64,000 bases of DNA from the NCBI RefSeq assembly GCF_028453695.1, contig NC_135773.1, positions 11,718,001 through 11,782,000 of the forward strand. The letters are read 5' to 3'. The translations under genes were made by a program, and so were the position numbers. Shown here piece by piece: positions 50,501 to 63,054 of this stretch. Under the pieces are notes generated by a model. The model had not been told where the DNA came from. It did not search any database and worked only from the letters and a program-made list of their open reading frames with translations. Each line of letters begins with the position of its first letter. The stretch's first letter is position 1. The DNA is from Augochlora pura. Taxonomy: Eukaryota > Arthropoda > Insecta > Hymenoptera > Halictidae.

Positions 50501-53500
50501 GTCGCTCGGCGCATTCCGGCGCCGATCTTGTCCGCACCAAATCTCTACGGGCCACCATAAAATATCCGCTGGAACAGCCTGTCGGCTCAGATTTACGGTC
50601 GATCCTATCGGCGCGCGTTTCACGATTCCATGTCCCGGAGACGGCCACGGGATAGATTCGCAAGATTGACAAAAATATCTGTCCGAACGGATCTTCTTCA
50701 CGACGGAGCCAAGATCTACGTCGCTCGATCTACGTCGCTCGATCTATAGCTTATCCCAATGAAATGCTAGATATAAACAAAACAGTTTATTTGTGTAAGC
50801 GATCCTATCGACAAACTAATTCTTCTATCTTTTTCCATTAGTTTTTCCTTTGTATCCTTTTACTTTTCTTTTCTCATCACCTATGTGTCTATATTAAATC
50901 TCTCATCTATTATAATTTCCTATACTATACCCTTTTACTTATATAAAACAGCATTTTTCCATTTTCATTGTCTAAGAGAATTTTGTTCTACTAGGTGTTC
51001 TACTAATTTTGTTCTACGGGCTTTGAATTATTTTGGATAATACTACAAGTAATGATGTAAATATAAAATTACGAAGATCAAGGTGGATCTAATTTTTATC
51101 TTTCCGATGTAGAAAATGTTTGTTGGGATATAATAAAATGTCTAGAGCACTGTACTTGTTTCTGACCTGTGATCTAATGTTCGCGTTTTGTTCGGCAACG
51201 CACGTTTCAACAACAATGTGCAATCTTGCTTCGAACAATAGCATACTCTAAAGGAATTACATATTTGTACCCGGATCACAATGCTCGTCATTATGTTTCG
51301 TAATCGAACGGTACTTACAGATCTCCCATTTGCTCTATTACACGTTTCCGGTCATCTCAGGCACGATCATCGCGATTCTCGAATCAAGGTTGAACCTATG
51401 TTTTCTGACAAATCAGTTTTACTTGGATGTCTGTACGACGGAAACGTAGCTTCCAACACCATGAAATACGCGTATCCTATAATATATCAGAAAAACAGAA
51501 TGACGATAAATTTTTATTCGATTGCATATTTATACGATTCTGTTGAATCAAATCGTCGTATTCGTTGATCTTTGTCTTTTATCCGTCGTCCGAATTAAAT
51601 TTTGCCCAACCCTGGTTCCTCGCTCGTGTCATAGGGCTTTGAATGCACTGCGCGTAGTATATTGTAGATCGTGCAATAACATAAAATTCGCTTACTTTTT
51701 TTATGCACCACTGTCTTACGAACAGCAGGTAAAAACGGACGGAATGACCTAATAGATTCGATCCTCGGAGCATCCGATTAAAGTTATCTTCCAACTTCGC
51801 GTGTTCTTACGCCGGCGTCGTAGAAATGTTCGCTTTCGTCGGCACGAAAAAGTGAACCGAGAAAAGTCGAAACCGTGCGTTCATAACTTTTGAACACGAG
51901 TCGCGGGAACCGTGCATCGGGCCCGATTTTTCGCTGCGGGCGGACATGCGAGAAAGATCCCGATACACCAGCATAGCGGAACCTTCAACCGGTTCCCGTG
52001 GACCGGGATAGCTCGTGTTACATCAGGTAACTTTCTAATCGTGGAAAATAATATGGCTTTTATCGGTCTCGCGACTAACGAGCAAAAGGGATGGCGTGTC
52101 TCGGTCGGAAGACGCTCTCTTACCTGTACGCCCTTACCTGCACGCTATTACCCGAACACTCTTACCCGTACGTTGGGACCCGTGTGCAACGTACCTGCAT
52201 TTATCACCGCGGTCAAGTGCCTCCGTGTTACGACGCCTCCTCCCCACTTTTTCAAAGAGAGGAATCGAGTTGTTGAAGCAGTCGTAAAACGATTCTCCCC
52301 ACCCGGCCCCCTTGCCCCGCCGTTCTGTAACAATATTATTTATAAGAGGCACTCAACTTTCAAAGAACCGTAGCGGTCGACGGTTATTTGAACTTCTTTA
52401 TGGATTTCCATGGCGTCGCGTTATCTCGGGCCGGATGGGATTCGGAGTTCATTAAGCGACGTCGATGCCGCTGCATCGCCGGTCGAGATTTATCCATTGC
52501 ACTTCAGTTTGTTGGCTGTAATCGGGAACTATTAATTACTGGGACCACGTTATCGGTCCCGAGCTTAGAATCACTCGCGGCACGGATCTGAAACTTCGAG
52601 ACAATTTCCGAGGAAGATCCCGGGCCAACGGACTCAACGCGTCCAACTTCTTTGCATTTTTCACATTGAAATCAGTGTTATTTGGTACGCGAAGCAGAAT
52701 TATTGAAGTTAACGGGATTTGTTTGAACGTTGTCGCGCGTATCTTTATAAGTAGATAACGCTGGTTTACAAAATTTAACTAATTTTTCGTTACACTCGAT
52801 TTAATGCGCGATATTGATAGTATTCTCTACGTTCAATTCAAATGAGCAGATGTGCGATTATTACAATTTTGTAAACGCGTTCTTTAAAATTTTCATTGCA
52901 GTCTGAGATAAGAATGGTTGGAGAACATGTGTCATTCTAGTAATAACAAAGTTAAAAATATATAATAAATAGGACAGTTCTGCTGTCATCTAAAAAAGAT
53001 TCGAGTCATTTAACCCCTTCCCGTGCTTTAGCGAGTCAGACTCGCGATGAAGATTTTTGCCCAAACATGAATATCGCGAGTCAGACTCGCGAACAGTTAC
53101 TTGGTCCAAACATAAACATTGCGAGTCAGACTCGCGAACAGATACTTGGGCCAAACATAAACATCGCGAGTCTGAGTCGCGAACACATACTTGGGCGACA
53201 CATACATTTCGGCTCGTATTGCGACTGTTTACAAACATCAGTCTGGTCTGTTTAGCGCGCGTTGATGCGGACCGCTCGGGCCCGAGTTTCGTCGAGCTTA
53301 TGATCACCACTGCATGTAAATCAATGCTCGCTAGGACTTGTAGATTGCCGGAAACAGGAAAGAAGTTTCCTTGAAAAATCTGCATAAGGTTCACGTTTCT
53401 CTCGTTGTTGGAGGAACAAGACGATTCGGCTCTCGCTCTTCACTCGGAACTCGGAACACGCGCGATATGTCGACCGAGCGTTCGCAATTTATGCAAATCG

Positions 53501-56500
53501 GGCTGACAGCGAATTCGTCGATGCTTTGTTTCGCGAGTAAAGCGAGGGTCGGCGCGCGACCATTGAGCCGCTCCGATTCAAGGGGAAAAAAGAGCCGGGC
53601 GTTACAGTAGGAAGCGAGGCGAAGCGAATCACGATTTGAATATCCGTGGGTGTTCACCGAGAATCTTATTTTCTTCCCCACCGTTCACCGTTTTTTTCCT
53701 TTTTCTTCTGATCCCGTACAATCTCTGATTCATTGACTGTTGAAGGAAGAATGCGAACTTTGCCATAATTATGCGATGCTCAAATTCAAGTTACTCTACG
53801 CTGGTGTTCTCGAGTTAAAACGCGAAGCTTCAGGTATAAATTTAGGACTCTACAGCAAACAAATTTTTCACTATGCAGCAGTTTATCTTCGTTCATATTT
53901 ATAATATGCTGAGTGTATTTGAAAAATTATAACGTAACGTAACACCGCGACAATTTGCAATGAAACATAATCTAAACTACAATATATTGGTAAGAATAAA
54001 AAGATCTTTCAACGTTGCACCAGGCAAGAAATGTTAAGGATGCACGTGAAATTGAACGTTCCATTAGAATTGAATACACAAAAATGCCAAAGAGGTACAT
54101 TAAGAAGTTAAGCTAATAATTTTTAGTGAAGACATGCTTGACACTGTTACAATTTTCCATTATATTACGCGGATGCTTTTGCTCCTTCTCGTCGGTGAAT
54201 ATCAATTTATTAACTGACGTAACAACCAATATTTTATGACAGCCCTTCATTTTCATATCGAAGAGTCATTATTCATTAATCCTTCAATGTCTCTGCAACG
54301 ACGATAGACCGTCTCGATTACATCTGACATTACCTCAAAGACAAAAAGTGAGCCCGAAGAAACCTAATAATTATTTAATCGCAAATAATTGATCGGCATG
54401 AATAATGGAGTCCAACGGCTAGGATCGCTGCACGTGCCGAGGCGTTCAATTCGCCTTGAGCAAGCTAAAACTCCAGCAGTAGACGCAAAGGTATAAGTAA
54501 GACTTCGCGATATCAGGCGCGAAGTGAAACTCATGGAGACAGCTTTGTCACATTCGATCGCGAAGTTTCTGTGCGATGCGCCGCATGAGCCAACAAAAAT
54601 ATTGTTCGCGATTTCACACTCTGTATCGTAGCAATTTTAACACGTTGACGGCGGCGCCGATATTCACGATTTTCTCTGTGAGCCGGCGCCGGATATTTAC
54701 AAAAATTAAATAATTATGTTAAGTTTATAATATTGAATTTCTATGTTTTTACTATCGAATATCTGTTTAGAATGTTCAGATAGAATAACATAAACCTATT
54801 TTGTAGTATCTATTTTGTGAAATGCAAGCAAAATAAACAAATGTACGCAGCCCACAGGTCTAACACGCATGACCCACCGCTGGGTCAAGCCGTCGTCAAC
54901 GTGTTAAAGGCATTTTGAGGTTCGCCATGAACGATCGATCATAATTCGTTGACGTGCAACATGATAAGAGCGAACAATTTATCGGAGCTTTTTTACCCAA
55001 ACGGAAACGCTCCATTAAAGCGCAAACTGATGACCTAAAAAATTTATTTCGTCGGTTTAACCTCTTGAACTCGAAACTGTTTTTCACTTCAGATCTAAGA
55101 CATTTCCTCCAATATATTGTATAATATTTAATTTCGTATTATTTTTATATCATGTGCATATGAAATTGAACTTATTTGTTCGTACAAGAACTTAAGTTTC
55201 TAATAACTCTTTAAACGTGAATCAATGTAATAGTTTAATAACTATCATAAAGATTGATACAGCAATTTTTAGGGGTATCTCAAAGGGCACCTTTCGACTT
55301 CACGGGTCGAGAAATACTTCGAATTACTCTTATGATCCCATGTATCGATGTAAAAAACAAATTGGCATAATAAACAATCCTATGTTAATATTATTGCTAT
55401 AGTACCGCGACTGGTTAAAATCAATTGCTCAATTATAAATACAGAATTTCGAATTCGTTCGAATTTAATTGGTAACGCGTTTCCGAGACATAAACTGTGG
55501 TTACAGTGCGCAGGAAAATGATTCGTTTTTTTTTGCGGCTATAAACGCAGGTAGTACCCTTGACTCTCCGCGAATAAATCGAGCTCTCGGACATCGGAAT
55601 TCCTGGCGCGGAAAATGAGGATACATCGGTAAGAAACGCGCCGGAAAAAAAAGACTCGTCTTGCGTGATCGGTAATTAACCGATCGGCGTGTGGTATAAA
55701 TTTGTTCGGCTACATAACAACAATAAGAACTTCATCGGCGGTGTCTCCTGTCTGTGATCCGGCGATAGAGGGGCGCGGAATGTTTCATTAACAGCGCGGC
55801 GAGGGGAAAAAAAGCGGCGACGCGGCGGCAAGAAATGAAATCGTGAGTACCGCACTCGCTACATAGTTGAGAATTCGTTCTTGCGCGGCGACTTTTAATG
55901 CGGGTCATTTCAAAAGCCTTGAGACACGCTGCTCATCGAGCCGGATAATTGCCGATATCGAAGCGGACGCGAGCTTTTTCTCCGCCGAGAAGAATTAAGT
56001 GATTTAAGAGAACTATTTGTATCGGAGCCGTTCAGCTTCGAATGATCTATCTATGCATAGCGGATGATTGAGAAATCGCGAATACGGATTAACTCTCCGT
56101 CCTGGAACGACACTTCAACTCGATCGGTTCTTTACGCAACGGGCTATGCGAATATTTTTCGTGTATTATTGAATTGTGATTGCCGAATTCATTCAGGCAA
56201 TAATAATTGATTTATTTGACGACTTTTTAAATAATCAGCAGACTTAGATTAGAAGTTAGTGCTAAAAATAAGGACTAAGACGGTTGAAGTAACATAAGCG
56301 CGTTGAAGTAACATGAATCGCAACGATAGTCGAAGTAAAAAAACTATTATAGACGTCTAGTGTGTCTTGAGAAAGTTACGGTTTAAACATTGAAATCACT
56401 ATAGATAGGAACGGCCTCTATTTAGGTAGGATTTAGGACATTCTCGTGCTGCTCGATGTTCGAATTATTTATCCGGACGCGTCAGAATGGAGTGAAAACG

Positions 56501-59500
56501 TTTCACGAATCGACAGATAATACTCTCTTCAAGATTTCTTGATCGACGTATGACACTGCTATTGCTAAGTTCGCGAGCTACCACGGTCGTAACGAGCCTG
56601 GTATGTGGTACGCTTTCACCGTTTGCAATATTCATCCATCCACGCATTGTTATTACATGTGTGCACGTTGCAGAATGCCAGCGTTACCACACGCTGTGAC
56701 CTCGGCGCTAGCGTTTTAACAAAATTTGCACACTGTCGGACAACCCTTGCAAAGCTTGCATCGCGTCACCAAAATAACACATCTCCTAAACAATTTTATT
56801 TACCTTTTAAATTCAACTGTCCTGTCGGAAAAAATATGCCACATATTTCACGCGAACTGCATTCGATCCACCAAATTAAACACGTCCTTGTGTGACTAGA
56901 AATCCAATCGCGTGACTGCGATTTATTCGTGTACTGTGGGTAATTCGACTTGTTAGGATGATGTTTTCAAAAATGCCTTAAATTAAGTTATACATAACAG
57001 TAATAGTGATCATTTATTGACATTAACTTAGGAAAAGCTAAGATATAAAAGAAATAATATATATTAACGACTAAAGAAATAATAAAAAAGAAGAAGAACA
57101 ACAACCCTCGTGATGCAGTAAGAGTGGAGCGTTTAGCAGAGTAGAAGGGTTATGGAAAAAACGGTATTTCATGTCACAAAATGACATTTGTAAGAAAAAA
57201 CAGTGGAGCGTTTTTCGGAGACGTTCCGGCGAGTCGAATTAAAATGGACAGCATAAAGGAACGGGTAAAGAATGGCGAAACGAAGCTTTTAACAGAAGCC
57301 GTGTTGTCCTTCGACAGATTCAACTGGATCGAGTCCGGTATCGTGGAAAATGGCCTCGGTCCGAGACCATTCAGCTCTACCGAGGCATAGATGCGTTCGG
57401 AATGAGAGCAGAAAACGTGACGCAGTCGAACGAAACAGGTCCAACTGTCGAACACGGGGAGGCAATTTAACGTCGTTGCACCATTCATGCTTCGATTCGA
57501 GGGGGTAACACGAGACAGAAATTCACGTGGCGCGTTTCCATGGGCAGGTTCGAGAGCTCGCGGTATCCCAGATTCTAGAGAAACCGGAATCCCTTGCGTA
57601 AACGGCGACGGCTAGCGTTCCGACCGGGCATTTTATGCGGCCTTTTTGACAGACGTTTTACGAAGGTATTTCGAACGCCTCTCCCGGCTGCGACCTGTCT
57701 TTGCGGGAGACCGTCGGCCAGAACGAGATTATAAAACGTCCGGGTGTTAATATCGCCGGAATTTATGCGACGAATTGCTCGGCCGCGGGCAAAAGAATCG
57801 GGGATTGTCGACGATACGGTGTGACATTAATGTTGAATACTTTATTATCGGGATTGCCGGATCGGTGCCTTCGGATTCTCCGGTTCATCCTTATGTTTCG
57901 ATCCTCTCCGGAATCGTGGCTTCGCGATAAAAGCGTGGATGATTTGTGCACGGCGTCGTGTCATAGGAATTCAAAGTTTTATAGACTGAATTCTAGGCGG
58001 CAGTATTTAAATGGTACTCAAAGTGAAAGTACCTATTGTGAAACGCTTTTCAGGGATTATCATCGATTTTATCGCAGCTAAAAAGTGTTAATGTTACGAT
58101 AGATCGACGTTGTCGGATAACGTGATGGACAGTAAAATATTTATGTAATATGTACCTATTATTATGCAACGTGTACCTATTACGGAACACTGTTTTCGTA
58201 TCATGTCCGAGTGTCCCATAAATTGGGCCAATGAAAAGTATAAGGTGCATAATATACTACTGGAATGTAATATGGAATGAACGTATTTTTTACAACTGAT
58301 TGTTACGTAACAGTATTCGAGTAAGTGGATTTGCGAAGAACAATGCCCAAATACATGGATGGAATTTTGTATGTACCTTTTATTGCATCATTTACGCTAC
58401 TGTTTAAAGAAGGGGTCACAATTGAGCCAAGTTTCAAAATAGCTACTTTTACCTTATCGCTTGTTCTGCTTCATAGTGTCGGCCATAAATCTCTTACGCG
58501 ATTTCCACACGAGCAACGCGTGTACACATATTAATAACCTCAACTGGCTTTCGTTTGGTTTCGTCAATATTGAATATTATCAAAACATTATCATGATGTT
58601 GCTTTCAGGTTTCCACTAATTATCATTTATCTTTCTAGGCGAAGTCGAGAGTAAAGGAAGTGTACGCGCAAACATGCATGCTTCTTGGCCAGCAGGGCAT
58701 GCGAGACTGCGAACTCTTCGGCCTGGCAATACTTTCCGGTGAGTGAACCTGTTTCCCACTTCAAGTTAATGTTCCATTAACCCTTGTACATGCAACCAAA
58801 ATGTCCACAATATTTCAAGCTTAGTCGTTTTAAATATCTTGCGAAATCTTTTTTTTTACGAAACGTTAGTCGATGTAAAATATCGATCTCTGAGTATCAG
58901 AATAGTACTTTTTAATCGCTAGCAATCTTCTTTTCTCTATAAAAAGATAATTAGGCATATCTCCATGATGTATATCTACGTGTTACCCTATCAAGAAAGC
59001 AAACGAATGGTGGAAAGAACGCCCGTACTATTGCTCACTCGATAACCAGTCCTTGGAAATGACAACTATCGAAGCCCCGAGCTCGTGCGCTTATCGAACG
59101 GCCGGTGCATTTACCCTTCGCGGAACACGACGTCCCCCTTTTTCCGTCGATCCACCGTTTAACGGACGAAATACGGTCGGACGGGCCCGGTGAACATCGT
59201 GAATGACTTGCGGGGTACCGTATCCGCCTCGAATTACGGCGCGCCACATTTTAACGTCCTCTCCGGAGTAGATCGGGTTACCGATGCTCACGCGAGTCAT
59301 TAGGTGTTGCGTTTCGCGAGTGCGCGAGTCCTCGACACGATCGCGACGTCGAGTTGCCCGTCCGATTTCGTGACGGGACCGTCGTTAGCCGCCCGATTGA
59401 CAGACCCGACTTTTGGACCCGACTCTGGTCTGGGCCCGATCCAGTCAAGGCTATTTATCTTTCGAGAGGAGCACTCGTGACGCAATCAAGTCGCGTTGAA

Positions 59501-60166
59501 ATCTGATTCGTTTAATTCACATGAGAACGCCTCGTGGCATGACATTGTTGGAGTCCAGGCAGAAGTGGACAAAGCATTTGTAGTTTTTTACATCGACGCG
59601 ACGTTCTATTTGCCGCTATTCGGCATCGCGATTTTATGGAAATCAATGGTACCGACCGTCGGGGAATTTTTTATGCCATGAAGTCGTGTTATTTTGTCGT
59701 CAAGTCCTCGCGTACCACACGGGACCGACAGAAAAGTATTTCAGCGAATCGTACAGTTCACTGTATCGTGCTAAATGTCTATCTCAATCGTGGCAGGCTT
59801 TTTTGCTCGCCGTAGCGACAGTCTTTCCTGTATTCGTCGAAGAATGTCGCACCTGCGAACGAACTTTGCTCGAAGGACAACGATCAAGTCATATTGCAGG
59901 CGCACGTGGTGCGTGCGCGTACAATTAACGGGAAACGAAAGGACATCGAGACGATAAGAATACTTTCACCGTCGTTTCGTCGACGATTCGCGAGTTGGTC
60001 GAAAAATCAACACGGGGGGAAAGTGTCTTAGACATTGAAGCCGAATTAGGGAAAAGGACCGAACAGTCTTCGGACTGTCTAAACATTGGGGTCCACAGGG
60101 TCCTCTTAGTCCAGAAACTCTTGACTAATCTTGAAATCTTTCTGCATATCGCGGTTTTCTCCCTCC

Positions 60167-60210
<44 letters not shown>

Positions 60211-61980
60211 CCCGTTGCTTCCGAGGCGTCCTCTTCCCCTCTCCGCGACGAATACTCGCCACCGGTACCCTCGCTCTACTCTCTGGCTTCCCACCAGTCA
60301 TGACAAGCCGGTCCGACTGGTACCCCCACCCTGCCGGACCCTTCTCGGGCTTCGCTGGGCCCTGCGGAACCCCTCCCTCCTACATTCCAGCGGGGCCCCA
60401 TCACGGCGAGGCTGAGCTGGCGGGTTTTGAGGCGCGCGAGCCATGCCACGACAGGAAAAAAATGCATCTGAAAAGCCAAAACAAGGAGAAAAAGATCGCT
60501 CACACCCCTGCATGCATGCGTGCGTCGGTTGGCCGGGCCCCAGTGTGCGCGAGCGAGCGAGCGAGCGAGCGCGCGCACGTCCGTGTCCGTGTTCCCGGGT
60601 CCGCAAACGGTGCCCCGTAGGCACTAGGACCTCATCTCGCACTCTTCGACGTTTCTCTCGTTTGTTTTCTACCTGGCCGTGCGTTTTTCTGCATCTGTTT
60701 TCCTTCTAAAACCTTCTAGGCCCTCTATTTTTTCAACGCTGGTTTTTCGTCGCCGCACTGGATCCATCTTTGGCGCTCCCTTCCCCACCACTACACCGCG
60801 CTACCGCTTCTTCTTCTTCTTCATCTTCTTGGCGACGTTATTGTTGCTACCGTCTTCGCTTCTTTTTCTTCCTTGACCCGTTGTGCTTGCTTTTTTATTC
60901 CCTCCCCGTATTCTGCCCCTGCGGTTCTCCCCGTCCCCGTGTTAGTCCTTTTCGTCCTGTTCTTGCTCCCCCCCGGCCGAACGCCCTTCCCCGCCGTGGC
61001 CCTCGGCGGTAAAATGACACGGACCAATCGCTGCTGCAATTTTGTAATCACCACCGTCTGGACTCTGACGGTTCTTACTAAAAATAGATATCGTGAAGGA
61101 TCGCCTGCGGGCCGAACCGCGAGCGAGACCACGGTGTGCTCCGCTGGCGGACCTCGAACGGAGAGATGATGACGGACAGTTCTGAGATCGTTCTGCCGGA
61201 CGCGTCCCTAAACCGTCTGTAATTGATCAGATCCATTGTTGCGCCCGGTAAGAATCGCATGATGACGGTTGCGAGCAATGGATGTGCGCGAATTCGTAGG
61301 ACCTTTGCTGGTTGTGCACGTATATATGTAGAAATATATATCCATACACATATACATGCACGTACATATTTAGCGAGAAATATACACGAGAAAACGGCCG
61401 CGATTTATCTCCCTCCCTTGCGTTTCTCCACGAGTTCCGGACGCGCTTCCTTCTCTCCATTCTTTCTCGCCGGCAAATTATTCGTGCGACCGAAGAGGAG
61501 AGCGTATGCAGGCTGGCTGGGCCAGGCCGAGTCAGGCCAGGCCGCGTCGCGGGTAATTTATACGAAACGTCAAATTTTTTGGGCGTCAACGCGTGGTGCG
61601 TGTGCGTGGCCGAGGGTCGAGGTGCGTGTTGTTTGCAACAAGAGAAAAAGGAACCGAAGAAAAGGGACATGAAAGTGCACGGAGGAGGAAGGGCGGCCAA
61701 GAGAGCAGCGCGGGCCCAGAGATCGGGCCCCAGCAACGGACCGGAGGTGGACGCGCCGCGCCGCGCCGGTGGAATGAGAAGGAGGGCTCCGGCACACCCC
61801 TCCGTGCGTGTATTATATGGGGAGGAACGAAGAGTAGCGGAGGGTTTCGAGCGAGACGGAGGATGACACAGGAAGCGAGAGGAAGCAGGACAGAGTGAAC
61901 GCGATAAATGAGAGAGATAATAGGCTGGATCGAGAAGGATGGGGATAGAGATACTCTCGGAGTAGATGGAGAGAAAGAAG

Positions 61981-62012
<32 letters not shown>

Positions 62013-63021
62013 CGAAGAAAAAGGACGAAAATGAGCGGATTCAGAGAGAGGAAGAGCGAGCGAGAGGAAGAAGGAAGACTGGAATGGAAAAGAGGGAGAA
62101 AGGAAGAGAAAGAATGAGCCTGGGTAAGACGGTAGCCCGGTGATTTGTATAGGGCCTCTCGTATTCCACCTCCCGCCCAAGCGTCTCCGCCGCACGGCGA
62201 CTCGGGACCCAGGAATGTGGAAGGAGGACTTTGAGGACAGGCATCGTCGACCTGCGGGACGGAGGCAGCGAGTGGAAGCGGGCCCTGGTGGAGGGGCAAG
62301 GGCCCCGAGACCGAGGGATTCAGTGGCGGAAGGGCAGAGGACGGACGCCAAGGCAGGAAGGGAGAGGAGAAGGATGGGATGAGAAGGGAGGGGGAACGGC
62401 GAGCAGAGAATGGGCCTTAGCAGGTCCAGTGGATATATACCTCGATGAAGCTAAGGCTGCGTCACAACAGGGCTTCAACGTCCTTCCTTCCCCTCCATTA
62501 TACATGCCGATCTTTCTCCTTCGGCTTTCGGTCTTCTCGTAAGCAACACACCTCCTGCACCAATTGCCGAACGTCAGTCGAGCCGTTTGCAAAAGGAATT
62601 TCTGCGTCCTTTTTTCTCCCTTTTCTTTTCTTATCGTCGGGCCCGGTCGTGTTTCTCTCATTTCGTAGCGCACGGTTTTTCTCCACCTGTCCCTCTCTAT
62701 CTACTCCCCACCCTCCACCTCACTGGGAGCCCAGCGATCCGATCAGAGCTCCCGATCGATTCATGAGAGAAAATTCCTTCGTAGAAGCTAAAGTCCTCGT
62801 TTTGCTCTTGTCGTCCTTCCTCTCGACCTTCTTTTTGGACGATATTTTCCGTCTTCGTCGGTCCCTTCTCTCTCGCCTCTCTTGTTCGCGAACTTCAACG
62901 TCCACCCTCCTCATACCTCCACGCCCTTCCCTCGCCGCCAACTCCTTGGTCCTCTTCAGCCCGTTCGTTCGTTCGTCTTTCTCTCCCTCTCTTTCTCTCG
63001 CTCTTTCTCTTTCCTGTCGGC

Positions 63022-63054
<33 letters not shown>

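Noticed and set aside
53031..53182. Regular 45-bp repeat with palindromic core as a CRISPR array
   Set aside because: The units are contiguous and the whole unit repeats; there are no unique spacers, the host is a eukaryote, and the array lies inside a mobile element.
52990..53394. 134-codon minus-strand frame (and plus-strand 105-codon partner) with ESDSR repeats
   Set aside because: Both are read-throughs of the 45-bp unit; because 45 is a multiple of three, every open frame stays open.
61227..62351. 374-codon minus-strand open frame, the longest in the window
   Set aside because: It covers the purine-rich plus strand and is almost all Ser, Arg, Pro, Leu and Phe with SLSLSLS and FLSFF runs. 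Equally long frames overlap it on both strands, and no domain is visible, so it is an effect of composition.
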